The translations under genes and the position numbers were made by a program. The notes below the pieces were generated by a model, which was not told the origin of the DNA, did no database searches, and saw nothing but the letters and a program-made list of their open reading frames with translations. From NCBI GenBank assembly GCA_015039365.1, contig WION01000002.1, forward strand, positions 930,001-994,000: a DNA stretch of 64,000 nt. Direction: 5' to 3'. Below are positions 1 to 12,200 of this stretch, one piece after another (position 1 is the stretch's first letter; the number at the start of each line of letters is the position of its first letter). This DNA is from Amanita rubescens. Its lineage: Eukaryota; Basidiomycota; Agaricomycetes; Agaricales; Amanitaceae.

Positions 1-823
1 GTGCAAGGGCTAAGCTACTGGGCCCCAGCGAATATTGGCCCTTACTCTCAAGCTATAATGGTTCGTAAAGTGTTAGTTTGGGTGCACACTGCCTTACAGT
101 GGCCAAGGTTGACGATAGAGTGTTTATCTCGGGCCAAATCGGGCTTATCCCAAGCTCTCTCGCTCTTCCATCACCTCCGTCACTCGGGCAGGAGACTGCA
201 CTAGCATGTCAGCATGCTGAACGCATATCTAAATCCGTCCGTGAATGCACAGGTGACTGGGAAGGCCATGCTCAATTAATAGTCTATTGGCATTCGAATA
301 TCGTTCATGCGATGCAGGGCAAGACGAGTGCTCTTTAGATCATGTACGCCCTCTCTGTCTGCCCAGACTCTCTTCGTGCTTAAATTGGCTACCAGAAACC
401 TTCACAAGACTGAATTTGCATGCACTCTATTTATTGTTGTAAAGGAACTCCCGAAGGGTGCTATGATCGAGAAACAAGTTGTGATGCACACAGGTAGGGT
501 TCATAAAGTAGACCTGGACGACTGGAACCATCTTCAGTGGAGTCGCGTCGTTCTGTATTTTCCGAGGGTGAGGCCTTATTGAACAGTTGACCATTAGAAC
601 AAAGCTGAATGGTTCTGAAGGTCAATTGTCTATACCGAACGGGAGTTTGTACTGGCAAAAATCTGAAGTCCAAGATACATCAACTGCCTGTATAACGATC
701 TGTATAAGTGGCGGAGGTAAGCCATGCATGAGATATATGTCTGCATCGTTCTTACATGTCCATGCAAGATTCGTCCGTTTTACAACTCTTGAAAACGACG
801 GAGCCATTTTATTCCATGTTTGA
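1..823 (+). CDS. DPH6: Diphthine-ammonia ligase (Dph6) C-terminal part, cut by the window start
   Basis: Dph6 amidates diphthine on elongation factor 2 in the last step of diphthamide synthesis. Only the C-terminal RidA/YjgF-like region is present. Visible are the signature WAPANIGPYSQAI (nt 19-57), then in another frame after a short intron near 65-99 the stretch VFISGQIGLIP, then ETALACQHAERI. In a third exon near 425-500 comes VVKELPKGAMIEKQVVMHTGR, typical of this family. After about nt 555 the expected continuation SEGEALLNS lies in a different frame from the preceding WSRVVLYF, with a T-run between them, so a one-base loss is possible. Coding beyond about 590 is unresolved and the 3' end given is only a limit. 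The protein is cytosolic. The neighbouring sugar transporter is convergent. The family call is firm; the exon structure is not. Confidence 0.62.
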
Positions 824-1157
824 TCGTTGTATCAATAGCCGGGTATTTTACTCACCCATGTCGCAAGGTAATACCACCGTTCTTGCTAAATCATGCTTTG
901 ACGTACTTTCATTACAGTATCATGGCTCTATCGTATTAACACTGATCTTTCAATTCCAACAACTTTCGTGCCCTGTCGAAAAATATCTACATTCCTGGTG
1001 GATGAATGGGATGCTGTACTTTGTATCATTGCAACACAGTAAAAACATGGAAAGCAGTAGGACATGCTATTATACAGGTTTAGTACATAATCCCGAAGAT
1101 ATTACGATAGAATGATGTAGAGCCAATTCGATTGACTGGTAGATGAACCCCCTTATA
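824..1157. other. Unassigned stretch between DPH6 region and transporter stop
   Basis: An open frame crosses 756-1115, but I recognise no conserved segment in it and cannot join it convincingly to DPH6. It may be the poorly conserved DPH6 end or 3' UTR. Nothing else is visible here. Confidence 0.4.
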
Positions 1158-3659
1158 TTATGGTCGGCCTTCCCCTTCCAACAGTTTCATCTCCCCAAGT
1201 CTACGTCTCATGGCTTTTTCGGCCGCCGTGGGCGGTACCATGCGTGAAACGAGAGCACCTACCAATGTACAACAACCACCGAAGCGCAGAACCCAAGCAA
1301 CGCCATTATGGCCAAGGTACGTGTTATTTTCGCCTACACTGCTGCTCGCAGCCTCATCTACGACCCTGAATATAACACTCGTAATGAGTGCGACCTATAT
1401 CGGTATTAATATAGGCGTTTGAAACCAAAGGCACATTGCTACTTACGATAAATTGAGGCATGACGATAGCGAGATTATGAAGGCCTAGAATAGTTCCTCC
1501 TGCGATAGGGGCTGTGGATATTACTTCTTCTCTTGGTGGCTCGTAGTCATAGTCTTCGTCAAACGATCGTCGTCGAAGTAACGGCTGACGTTCGTCACGC
1601 CGAGGATGACCTGGGAAAGACATATTCCGTGCATGACCTGGCGGTCCTGGCCTTCTTCCCGAGTCCAGGATGGGTGGAGTTACCGGGGTGCCGCCTTCTT
1701 TCAGTAACTGAGATAGGGTCAGGTAGGGATGATTGGATAAAAGCAGTGGGATGCGTACCTCCATTATGATTGAAAACGGAACCCACATGGCCACAGCCCA
1801 GCAGATCCCAACAAAACTAATTAACACAGTTGCCTACAGATCCGTTAGTTCCTAAATTTAAAAGTCCATCGAACGCGAGAATTACCTGGAATACTGTTGT
1901 GACAAAAAAGGTTGAGAACATGAGTAGACTAAAGAATAACAGAGCGCCTGTCCAGATATTGCGGAGCAAAAAGGGCATGACAGGGAGACGCAAGGGTCTT
2001 CCTTGTGACGCGGCCTCTACCCGCCACAGATGTACAGTCTCGCTCAACCGATGAATCTCCGCATTCTGATTGATGTCAGTCCTGTGTGCCAGTAATCTAC
2101 GGTCACGAGCGACGAGATGAGGTATGATTGTGCCAGCGACGACACCAACTGCGAAAATTGTATATTAAATTCCATTTATCAATGCAAATCGAGACTTACC
2201 AATGCTGTAAATCAGCATCGCAAATTCCCCGGTGCGTGTGGCGGTTTCAGGATTTGGTTCTTTCTGGAGTTCATATGCCATAATTTGTCCTACGTAAGTC
2301 GTACTGTAAAAACGTCAGCTCGACGTTGACATCGTTCTGCACACTTACGAATAAAAGAGGAATGGGAACCTAAGACAGTATGAGAAAACTATGGAGCTTA
2401 AGAAGATTTGCGGACTTACCATCCCATGAAAGCAAAGAGCTGCACATAACAGACGCGGCGAATTGCCTTTGGCATGTTAATGAGCGCAGTCCAGATATTG
2501 TCAAGAACTTCGGTAACCGTGCTGCAAGACAGAAATTAGCAGTGCTGTTGACATTTTTGTAAATATGAAAAGTACCCGTTCGTTTGCTGCTGCTCTGGAC
2601 GTTCTTGTTCATGATGGCAGAAACACGTCATTCCGACGGTGATAACAAGAATGACGATACATATAATACAGAACCTGCTAAATTGATCACCACCTAGATC
2701 ACGGATGATCGGTAGCTCCGCCAAGGGTAAGAATCCTTTTCGGATCAGTGAGGTTCATAAAGCGGGATGTCGGGTTCCTTTACGTACCAAATCCAAATCC
2801 GATGATATTACCCGCGTTGATCATTCTTCCATGCCATGCGTTCCCCGCATTGAGTTGATTAGCTGGCGTGACATCAAGTAGTAGATTTCTAAGTGAAGCC
2901 TGCAGGCCGTTCAACGCAAAGTCGAGGACATAGAACGAGGCGACTGCAAGGCCTATAGCAGTGCTGGAAACCTAATGAAGGATACAGCGTGTGATAGAAC
3001 GGTTAAGCATACGACCCACGTGTTCGTTGCGTTCATCGTCCCAATCACCTGCACCAATCCCAACCAAATCTACTATGATAGCAGCCAATCCTTTGCAGTA
3101 AGCGAGTGTGAACGTTGACAACACGAGTGCCAGGGACGACAATACAATCCAGAATCTACGACGGTACTTTGATGATGATGAATCAGACACAGCACCTATC
3201 TTTAGCGTCAGTTACGTGGATTATCGGAAGCGAATTGTACGACGCACCTATAAGTGGTTGAGCAACGAGACCGCTAATAGGACCAGCCAACCAAACCAAA
3301 GATGTCATATGTGAGGAAAGACCGAGGCTCCTCAAGAATGGTGTTCCGTAACTAGACGTGGTAAATACACGAGAAAGGGTTGCAACTTGCAAGGAGGTGA
3401 CATACCCAAGCTCCACGGTCCACACAATCTGGGCACCTGCCATAGAAACAGAGAGCGTAAAGAGGTCCCACGTAGTGAGTTTGGGCCTCTCGCTACCAGA
3501 ATCTAACTTTTTATTGTCGGACAAAGGGGGTCGGACGCTGGACTCTTCGACGTTGACGTCGGTGCTAGCCTCCGAGCTCGCGGCTTGTCGTGGACGAGCA
3601 GCAGGCCATGGAATCTGAGTTGTCGGATCAGGATCTGAGTCTGATACGTTGGGTATCAT
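1158..3659 (-). CDS. SUT-type sucrose/alpha-glucoside H+ symporter (MFS)
   Basis: A plasma-membrane sugar/proton symporter of the plant SUT / fission-yeast Sut1 type, inferred by family. The N-terminal exon (3659 leftward) has a polar tail of about 75 residues, then VWTVELGYVTSL..., SLGLSSHMTSLVWLAGP and the loop LIGAVSDSSSSKYRRR, joined over an intron with the MFS A-motif position. Later exons give DNIWTALINMPKAIRRVCY, an HLWRVEAASQGR segment and near the end GGTILGLHNLAIVMPQF. The last exon encodes GVAWVLRFGGC...LVSRMVPP and stops with TAA at 1158-1160. At least eight exons with short introns and about 12 hydrophobic segments fit the family. The start at 3659 is the first Met before the polar N-tail. 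The actual substrate cannot be read from sequence; sucrose, maltose or related glucosides are all possible. Confidence 0.88.
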
Positions 3660-3781
3660 TGGTATGGCTTAGTGGTGAGAGGATGCTTTGACGGGTGGCA
3701 TCCGGACTGCAGTCGACTTTTGTATCCCGCGCTATTCTTGCTGTTCGATCGGCAATTTCCGTTTTTGTATCGCGAAAAAAA

Positions 3782-3807
3782 AAAATTATAATACAAAATT
3801 ATAATAC
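3782..3807. repeat. 13-bp perfect tandem repeat in transporter promoter
   Basis: AAAATTATAATAC occurs twice in direct succession just after an A-run, in the 179-bp space between the transporter start (3659) and the stop of the upstream gene (3839). It is a short AT-rich promoter repeat of unknown role. Confidence 0.85.
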
Positions 3808-3838
3808 ACATTTGACCGATCTGCCGCTCTACCTGCGT

Positions 3839-5700
3839 CTAACTACCTCTCACTGACGTGGCAGACATTCCTCGTCGGTGACTTATAGCGTCGGCTGCCG
3901 ATGATTTCAAAAGCATGTGGAGGCCCTTCCGGCGACTGACTGGAGGCACTGGGCCCTCGGGAGCGGGAGGGCCAGGAAATTGGGCATACTGGCTAGGAGG
4001 ACCTGTATAACTCTCGTCTTCTTCATCTTGCTCAGTAAATAGTGATCGAAGTGAATCAGACGTCGTTGAACGCGTGAGCATGGGTATGGGCGACAACGTG
4101 GGTCTTATTGCAGCGGGATTTGTGCCAGCACGTGTGCGGCTTTCTGTCTGCGGTTGAGTGGTAGTGGTATCTGACATAGCGGAATCGGTCGAGGTCCGTA
4201 ACTGGGCTGCAGACGCCGATGGTCGAAGTTTCCTTGGCATGTTCATGAGATCCCGTGCCCGACGTGCCAACGTGGTCGCATCATCCTGAATGGTTGCTGC
4301 AGTAATCTGCTGAGATCCATTAGGAGATGATGTACCTTGACTCCCACTCCTGGTGCGGCGCATATACTTTTCCATCGCATCTGCATCCATCTCACGAACT
4401 CGAGTGGCGATAGGAGAAAGAGCGGTTACATGATTTGGAGGTGGGCTTCGTGCAGCAGGTTTAGTGGTGGGTGACAATGCGGTTGTACTCCCGGGAGATA
4501 GTATGGTGTGTTGTGAAGTAGGTCCTGCGGATGATTGAGGCGGAGAGGGGAGAGGCAGCGATGACTGATTAGATGCGAGGGTGAAACTGTCGGTGTCCTC
4601 GCTATCTGACGCAGTAGTTCCTGATCCATTCCTTGCTCGAGAATAACCATCACGATCCTTTGGAGGTACAGCAGGCGGTTCAAGGTTGGTGGATAATCCA
4701 TTAGCCTCTAAACCTCGAGTCCCTTGATTTCGCCGCAGCTTCCTCTGTAATTCATACTGCAATCTTGCGGTATTTTCCAGCGTTTCTTGCGTGCTATAAC
4801 TGTACCAAGAATTAGTCTAAAGTTGAACTGAAAAAGTTCACTCACGAGTAAGCATAGTCTGATGCAATGAATCCAGAATTGTTCTTGACTGTATATAGGC
4901 ATCCCCTCTCTATCAGGAGTTGGATGGTCTGCTCTGTCGTTATCAAATGGATGTATACGCCTTGAAACGACCAATTACCGCAACGTGGCCCCATGAACTG
5001 GCACTAAAATTCCCTGAACACTACTCCTCATGCTAAATTACGGGCAGACAAGTTACTCACTAGTGAAGTGGAGTATCACCGGAGTTATCAGACAAGTTAA
5101 CATCTGCCCCTAAATCGCAGAACATCTACGCATGTGAGCAAAAAATGGACAAGAGAGGACCAACGAACTCTTGCAAGCTCTTCGTTGCCTTTCAATGCGG
5201 CGAAATGTAGCGCAGTTCTGCCTTGTATATTAGACCAATCCAAGGTCTTTGGGTAACGATCAGTATAGAGTCGCGCCATTCTCAATATTGCACTGGACAT
5301 ATCGTCGTGTTGCACGGCAGACGGTGCATACGGATCAAGTGGAGGGGGCTTCGTCTCGGCGAGGAGCATGAGAATACTGTTGTTTTCGGAATCCTGGGCA
5401 AGATAAGCTACGAAAACATTGATCAATGTAATTAGCACCTTGCTCTGCTCGTCGTCGTCATGACCGGCGGTGAGAAGAAATTCAAATGTCTCTTCGTGGC
5501 CTAGTACTGCGGCCCATGCAAGTGATGTGTAACGTTTGGATGAGGTATCAGTATTGCGCATATCGGTCTTCTTGACCAGTCGTTTGACAATAAATAGATT
5601 ATTTTCTAGTAACGATTAATAATTCAGTCATGTTATCCAAATGCAGAGGCGAACCTTTGACCGCATTGCGCAGCCTTACTGTAATGTCCTTCTCCGCCAT
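3839..5700 (-). CDS. Ankyrin-repeat protein, probable Avo2-like
   Basis: The first exon (5700-5655) encodes MAEKDITVRLRNAVK. A GT-AG intron then joins to ENNLFIVKRLV (exon from 5605), and ankyrin repeats follow: YTSLAWAAVLGHEETFEFLL, GRTALHFAALKGNEELA, DLGADVNLSDNSGDTPLH (5130-5065) and YASSWGHVA + QTIQLLIERGCLY. The last exon (4762-3839) is a Ser/Pro/Thr-rich tail of about 300 residues without a known domain. N-terminal ankyrins plus a disordered tail match my recollection of fungal Avo2-type proteins, a non-essential TORC2 component in yeast. That role is inference from architecture; a generic ankyrin adaptor cannot be excluded. Ankyrin exons are separated by introns of about 45-55 nt. The gene is in tandem with the sugar transporter downstream. 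Confidence 0.78.
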
Positions 5701-6735
5701 CGGGGCGAATAGAGAGCGAGTGTACGTAATTAATACGATGCGGCGTGTCACGTGTGGGACTGTTAGTATTGTGGTATCGCTGAACCTGAGCATGTTGTTG
5801 TACAATGCCTAAAGTCATTTCCAGGTCTGCTGTCTCTTCATCGACCGACGGTTCGTATCCTTACCGCATGCATATGAACACACTTTGACGGGGATTGCAG
5901 CTCAGCCCACAGCGTCTTCGGCTGCCGCGCTACGTGTTTACTGTAGGAGTCCAACTAACTCGTGTCCTGGCACTACTGACGCATGAACATGATAGATTGT
6001 ATTTGCGGAGAATTCGTTGTATGTCGGGATTACGCTACTCGTGAAGCGAGCTGACTCGTACAAAATAGCTAGTGATTGATAAAAGTCTGACTGCACTCCC
6101 CCGACGGAAAACAGACAATGCGATCGTCGTACGTGCGCAAGATACGGAGGCTGCCAAGGCACGAGTTTTCAAGCTAAACGTCACGATAGATGATCCAATA
6201 CTTTTAGAAAGGTGCAATGATATGTTAGCTATACTAAGCAAAACACTAACACCAGTACAGATCAGGCGGCGTTGAAAAACAATATCGATTTTTGTGTACA
6301 CGATGTTCGCTCCCGATTGGATATCAATCAACCCCTGCTCCAGTTAAATCTGGACCCTTCGTGTATATATTGCAGGGTGCACTAACCCAAATGCAAGGGC
6401 AAGTTCCTCCCGATGCCTTTGAACTGGAAGAGTAATAAAGTTAGTGTTGGTGGATGATAGAGCAAGAAGCATAGTAGAGCGATAGATTCAGCTACCGTTG
6501 TAGAAAAGACACTCATAATGCAGAGCATTCGTACAGTGTGAATAAAAAAATTGTCATCATAGATGGAAGAGGAGAAAGACATACCTTTATGATGAAGCAA
6601 AGCAAAGAAGAGGATGCGTGCAAAATTTAAGTAAAAGGAAAGGTGTTTGGCAGCGCGTGCAAAGACTTTGATCTACGCGTTTCCAAAAGTGGAAGAGCTA
6701 CTAAGGTGCTCCTCAAGGCCACTCTGACGCCCTCC
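5701..6735. other. Intergenic region between two divergent genes
   Basis: About 1 kb between the ankyrin gene start (5700) and the start at 6736. Several short open frames exist (for example + strand 6072-6275, 67 codons), but none has a recognisable motif or convincing splice partners. Presumably it is shared regulatory sequence; no RNA gene is seen. Confidence 0.5.
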
Positions 6736-7857
6736 ATGGACCTGCCCTCTGCTAGAGAGCTTGAGCTCGAAGCTCTAGTCAGGCAACGCGATGCTCAACT
6801 TGCAAATCTCACCGTACTGTCTCTCCTTTCCTTCCTGTCCCCTGTGTACCCACTTCTACCCTCTGCTAGGACGAAGTCTCGGTCCTTCGCCAGTTTCTCT
6901 CCTCCCAACCTGCCCCATTGACCTCTGATCCACTCACTCTCCCCCCATCTCTCGTCTCCTTACTCTTACCGCACATCGCTTCTTCATCCGGCGCAGCACC
7001 ACGTTCAGGTACGGTTACCGCGGCACTTACCCAAAGGGCACAACTTCTTCAGGAAGAAAATGACGAGCTTTATGAAATACTGAAGAATGGAGAGACGGGC
7101 CATCTAAAGGAGGAAGCTCGTGGGCTGCGGCGGGTCGTGGATCGACTCGAGAAGGCTCTTCGACGTGAGCACCATTCACACTTGATCTTCCTTTTACTCA
7201 TTCTCTCTTTCCTAGAATCTCACCAGGTCATTGAAACACTATCGTAAGTGCTCACTACCCTTACCTTCACGACTTAGAATATGTGACCAGCGCGGAACTG
7301 GAAAAGAGCTATACTACACTTTTGACGTCAGCTCGTCAATCCAACAGCACAAGTAGCGCCAAAGCTAATTCTCGCTCTCCACGAAACTCATACCATCCTT
7401 CTCATCGCCCTGTGCAGTCTGGTAACGGCAGCCACAGCAGCAGAATACCCCCACGGGTCCCAGGGCACACAAAAAACCTAGACTATCCGAACCACGGGTT
7501 TCGTCACCCCCAAGGTCATCAGCGTCCCACCAAAGCCAACCCACAGCTCGGGAACGAGAGTATACTCCGCGACAACACAGTGAATACCGCGTAAAAGGTC
7601 AGCATGGAAAGATGGACGTCGATGACGAGCAGCGACGCGCTCCTACTCCAGCTCACGACCGAGATCGCGAACGAGAAAGAGAGCGAGGGCCCAAGGACCG
7701 CGACCGGGATAGGGACCGGGATGGGCGGTATTCTCGCCGCAATGGCAACTTTGGCGGTGGCAGAGGCGGCAGTTCTGGTGGACGACGGGCAGATCGGAGT
7801 GCACCGCCAGCAAATTTTACAGGTGACCGGACGTTGGCTGAGAGACTTGGACTATGA
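6736..7857 (+). CDS. Coiled-coil protein with RD-repeat tail, WTAP/Mum2-like
   Basis: Starts at MDLPSARELELEALVRQRD. Exons 6736-6813, 6870-7164, 7216-7243 and 7291 onward join with clean GT-AG borders. The core is a coiled coil rich in Glu, Leu and Arg (ALTQRAQLLQEENDELYEIL ... LEKALRQSHQVIETLS) and resembles the leucine/glutamine-rich core of WTAP/Mum2, the regulatory subunit of the mRNA m6A methyltransferase. Downstream come a basic KKPRLSEPR patch, a run of RD/RE dipeptides, a GGGRGG stretch and the end RTLAERLGL. The low-complexity tail is typical of nuclear RNA-binding factors. The reading frame changes between about 7345 and 7440; either a further intron (donor near 7351) or a small indel lies there. 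The WTAP assignment is an inference from shape and a short core similarity. Confidence 0.6.
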
Positions 7858-8473
7858 TCTTTTTTTCTGCGATTGCATAATTTTTTATTCGGGCTCGGCA
7901 TCTCGCTTTCCATACCAAAAGCTTGGATCGAATTGTGTAATATATCCGGTGCGAGCTGTTTTTCTTGGCTTTGTAGCAGTAGCTAAAACCTTCTTAGCTT
8001 TCTGTATTTATATATTCTCACTTGTCTGTTCTACCCTCGCGATCGGTGCAGGTATCAATGTGAATATCGTTTATCTCACTAAACTGGCAGGAACTCGACC
8101 ATTAAACAACAACACGCTCTCCATACTTGCTAGCAAAATCTTATTATTTTCGTAAGTAGAATATTGTACCTAGGGATATCTGTAATTTATGCAATGTAGT
8201 GTAAAAGGCTATCGTAGATTAGCAAACTATTAATGTAGAAATGAAGTTTATCTGTCCATAGCTCTACAAAATGCAACAGCAGTGTGTCTGATGTCCGTGC
8301 AGAAGAGAATTAATACAACAATGTGGGGATCGAGGAGAGAGGTGTGAATGAAGCGCTGGACGAACTCGCGTCACGGATCATTCTACAATGACATAGCGCG
8401 CGCAAAGTGCACGCCTGAGCCTGAAAAAAAATCATGCACCCTGAAGCGCCCGTGTCTGCACAGCAGTCAAATG
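7858..8473. other. Intergenic region between convergent genes
   Basis: T-rich 3' flanking sequence between the stop at 7857 and the convergent stop at 8474. An open frame continuing through it is an overrun of a shadow frame and has no protein-like composition. Nothing further is visible. Confidence 0.5.
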
Positions 8474-9064
8474 TCAAACAGCGGCTGCCTGGGAGCGACT
8501 GCGTGATTCGCCCCATGAGAATAACCTGATACGCGTAAAGGATACCAGCCGGCGTTTCACAGGTGGTGGTGGCGGTGGCGGGGACTTGCACCTCCGTATA
8601 GATTCCTTGCTGGCCAGTGAGGGAACACTATCACATGATAGTTGGCTAGACTTGTCCGAATCATCATAATGTATCCTGAGGTACGCGGGGAGAGGCGGCA
8701 CAGGGGGTAGCGTGGCAGTTGATGGCCGCGGAAAACGGAAAGAAATGTGGTGGTCCTTCGCTGGGGAAGGAAGGATAGGGGAATCCTCGTTGATCGTGCT
8801 AGTCTCAGAAAACTGGAGGTCTGTTCGCATTCTGATATTATCGCAAGAACGCGAATTCATCAGATGCCTGCTACTACTACGTAGCCTTTTTTGGTGATCC
8901 AGGACATCGTACGACCGCGATGTTGTTAGTTGCTGAGGCAGGCGAGGCACTGGCTTGAGTGAAGTGACGCGACCTCGAACGATGCGCGGAGGAGACGACA
9001 AAGGGATATGAATGAGATCTGGGGATGGCTGGCGAGGGGGAGGAGAATCGGAGCGAGGATACAT
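8474..9064 (-). CDS. Small Ser/Pro/Arg-rich orphan protein
   Basis: A single uninterrupted frame of 196 codons with start at 9064 and stop at 8474. It is rich in Ser, Pro and Arg, with an SPPPPPPPVKRR segment and a basic C-terminus (RLVSFTRIRLFSWGESRSR). There is no signal peptide, membrane segment or known domain. The length, internal repeats of SRSYD/SRSCDN-type motifs and lack of introns suggest a real, lineage-restricted protein that is probably disordered and possibly a phosphoprotein. It could still be a chance frame; transcript data would decide. It lies tail-to-tail with the coiled-coil gene. Confidence 0.5.
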   Translation of the reverse strand: MYPRSDSPPPRQPSPDLIHIPLSSPPRIVRGRVTSLKPVPRLPQQLTTSRSYDVLDHQKRLRSSSRHLMNSRSCDNIRMRTDLQFSETSTINEDSPILPSPAKDHHISFRFPRPSTATLPPVPPLPAYLRIHYDDSDKSSQLSCDSVPSLASKESIRRCKSPPPPPPPVKRRLVSFTRIRLFSWGESRSRSQAAAV

Positions 9065-9274
9065 GATGAAACGACGTAGCGGAGGAAAATGAGCGAGGTC
9101 GATTTATATTGCCAACTTGCGGCGCGGAGCACAAAAAAAAAGGGTTGACGTAATGGATTTCCGCCGCTCGGTTGTCATGTCACCCGCCCTCTTATTTGGT
9201 AGGCGAAACATGCCTTTGTTCCGTCATTTCTAGTTGCCTTATTTATTGGTTGCTATTTAAGTAACACACATTCT

Positions 9275-12200
9275 CTATGTTCTACGCACAGCACTCATAG
9301 CACAAGCTGCCGGAGTCCATGAGTGTTTTCGTCTCCACGGTTGAAAGAAGGATCTTACCAAGGCTATTTGACGCCATGTCATTGTCACTATTAGTACAAA
9401 TTTAGTCTAAAAGGGGGAATTTACGTACCGAGATGTCCGCCCACTACCGGGCGCGCTCGGAATGACTCGGGTTGTCCATTTGTTGCTTTGTACCAATCGC
9501 CAAGCGGCTGAGAACTCAGACCATCGGACGCCCATTTTCTTACCGACCCTATAAATAGGTCACGCGACGCTGTATCAGTCATAATAGCCGCTGTCCAAAT
9601 CTCCCAATCTGATCTAGGCTCGGCATTGAGTTCCGTTGTGGTATTTAGGCATCACCCACCTGACTTGGTGAATGTGTTCCTTGATGAGAGTCAGCAAAGC
9701 AATGTACATCATCCCTCGATGCTAATCACGGACCTTGTATCCAGCGGAACGCCATATGATACTTCAATCAAGGGTGAGTAGACTGCGACACGGCTTAGAC
9801 ACAGCATAAGTTCCTAACGTACGGGCAACCGTTTTATACCACGCTGTTTCTAATCATCGGTAAGAACCACTGGAACGCGTCAAGAACGTTTGTTACATAC
9901 GCATTTCATAAATTGAAGAAGGGAAGAGGTTCAACTTCAATAATTTGTCTCCATACAAGTTGTATGACAATCCCCAACTAGAGCCATGTTGTAAATAAGT
10001 TTCGACAATGTTAACATCAACAAACCTGCTAGAATTACCGTACTTCACAAAGGGGTTAGTGCGAATACGCTAGTAATGGCGTGAGGCCTACCGAAAGTGT
10101 CAAATGAGAACCAGTCGATGAGGTTGCCAGAGATTGAAATTGAGTTACATAGTTTGCGGCAATAGACTGTCAAAGCAGTAATTTAGAGTGTGGTCAGCGT
10201 GGTGACGATCAAACGTACAGAATAATTAGAGGCCTTCGCCCCATCGCCCAATAGACTTGCAATTTGCGCCATAGCTTTAATGCCGACTATACCCTTGATC
10301 GCTAGGTTGGTTTGATTTGCCAATGGTCCTGCAAAGTCATCTGTGCTAAGCTGATCACCTGGAATAAGAGAATCCGCGATTAAGAATTGCGTCCATTGAT
10401 CAAGCAAGCCATACTGTTGGAAAACATGAGACGCGGCCAGCCACCGAGGGAGATGGGAAGAATCTTACATATCGTCGAAGCTGTGACAAATCACCCGACT
10501 TTTGCGCATAACTCAGAGCCATGATAACCATGTTGCCACTCTCTGCATGACTTGTTAATAACGGCCGGACGTTTAAGTTGCCCCACGCACCTTCTACGGG
10601 CATATGTTCATCATTACCATCATTGTGGCCCAGAGCCTTGGGGTAGTTTGTCCCTGCAGAACGGTAAGAGAAACATCGCACAAGCGATGGGGGAGGCGCA
10701 CCAAGATCGTGGACGCTCCATTTGTATGGATATTGTCCCGTTGTTTGATAGCGGAATAGACCTTCTAACAAGTAACTACCAAATGCAGGATTCGCGTAAA
10801 GTAAAATTGGCCAGGTCGGGAAAATGACGTCTACAGTATTGACGTTCTATTTCACAGTTAGCAAAGGCAACGCGACAGATAGGTGAAGACTGACGCCATC
10901 ACTTGAAATCTCTGTCATCAAAAGATATTAGTATCACTCATACAAATCCTTGGGGCTCACCTTTGAGGAAAACGAGAACATCGCTGGTATTCCACGAATT
11001 ATCTCCATTCTTTGAAACAGTGATCTCCATGGCACTGAAGGCCTGACGCACTGACAAAGCAACTACATCGGCATAATCGCTTGAAATGGCTGAGGCGTCA
11101 CTTTGTAATTTGGTATCAAATACCCGCGCTGTGGACAAAGCATTGGAATAATCGTTCATGAATGATGATATCTGTAAAACACTAAATGTGCAACGAAGTG
11201 AATAAACAAGAGGGAATTTACCATTGCGTCCACCGTCGGAAAATGACTAAGGGAATATATGGATCGGAATTGAATCATGTCATTTGCAATGATATATTCG
11301 ATAGCAGGATTCCGAACATGACCAATGGTGAATACAGCGGGAGAGGTAGATGTTGTGACTGTTCCAAAATCCCGTGCGAGAGCAAAAACGGGCCAACTAT
11401 TTTGGATAGCTCTAAAGTTAGTATCCTGGGTATTCAAAAGGTATCCGTTGTTGATAAACTGCGCCCGAGCAATCACATCGGCTGCAGTCTGGTAGGTGGT
11501 GTTCGCAGACTATAGACAAATAAATTTCACATCTACCGTGACAAAAAATCCTTGCTTACATTTACGATTGAATAGTATGCAGATCCGTCTGGATAATTGT
11601 CAATAGCCACAGACGCGGTTAACGTGCACAACTCACATTGAGTATGATCGTTGATTTCTCCAAATAATGTTTGGTCCTCGAGCTGCACCTTATGGGTAAT
11701 GGTGCTGCCTACGGAGGTAGACCAATTTGCAACAAGGGTATTGTCACCCGACACCCATTCTGCGCTGATATCGCTATACATCTGGACGTGGTGTGAAACA
11801 CCATCCGTGGATGCGGCTGATACGGCCAAATAAGAGAATGGAATGGATTGTTTCAGCAAGTTGTCAGGCTTGGGATAGCTTTATTGAGGCCAGGACAATA
11901 ACGGCTGAGACGAACGTACCTCGACTGGGCTCAAAAAATTCACAGTGAGATCAACTGGGCCAGCTGACAGTACAAAAATGCTTTGCGTCGCAGTGAACTG
12001 ACACGTCTGTGAGAACAAGCTGAGAAAAAATCATAAAGTTAACATACCACGAAACTTTTCTGCGTAGCCTTGTTGAAGGATGTTCCTGGAACACTGGGTG
12101 CTCCGAGAAAACTGTAGGGCACGCCGTCAACCTTGACGAATCCCGCCCAACCAACGATCTAAATGGAACTTGTTATACGGATGGACGGGCGCGTGCAGGC

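Noticed and set aside
6072..6275. 67-codon open frame (MIDKSLTALPRRK...) as a small gene
   Set aside because: No splice partners, no motif, and an equally long frame on the opposite strand; most likely chance.
7604..8155. 183-codon frame overlapping the WTAP-like gene's end
   Set aside because: It is the alternate frame of the RD-repeat region, running into the 3' flank; the frame with MDVDDEQRRAP is the coding one.
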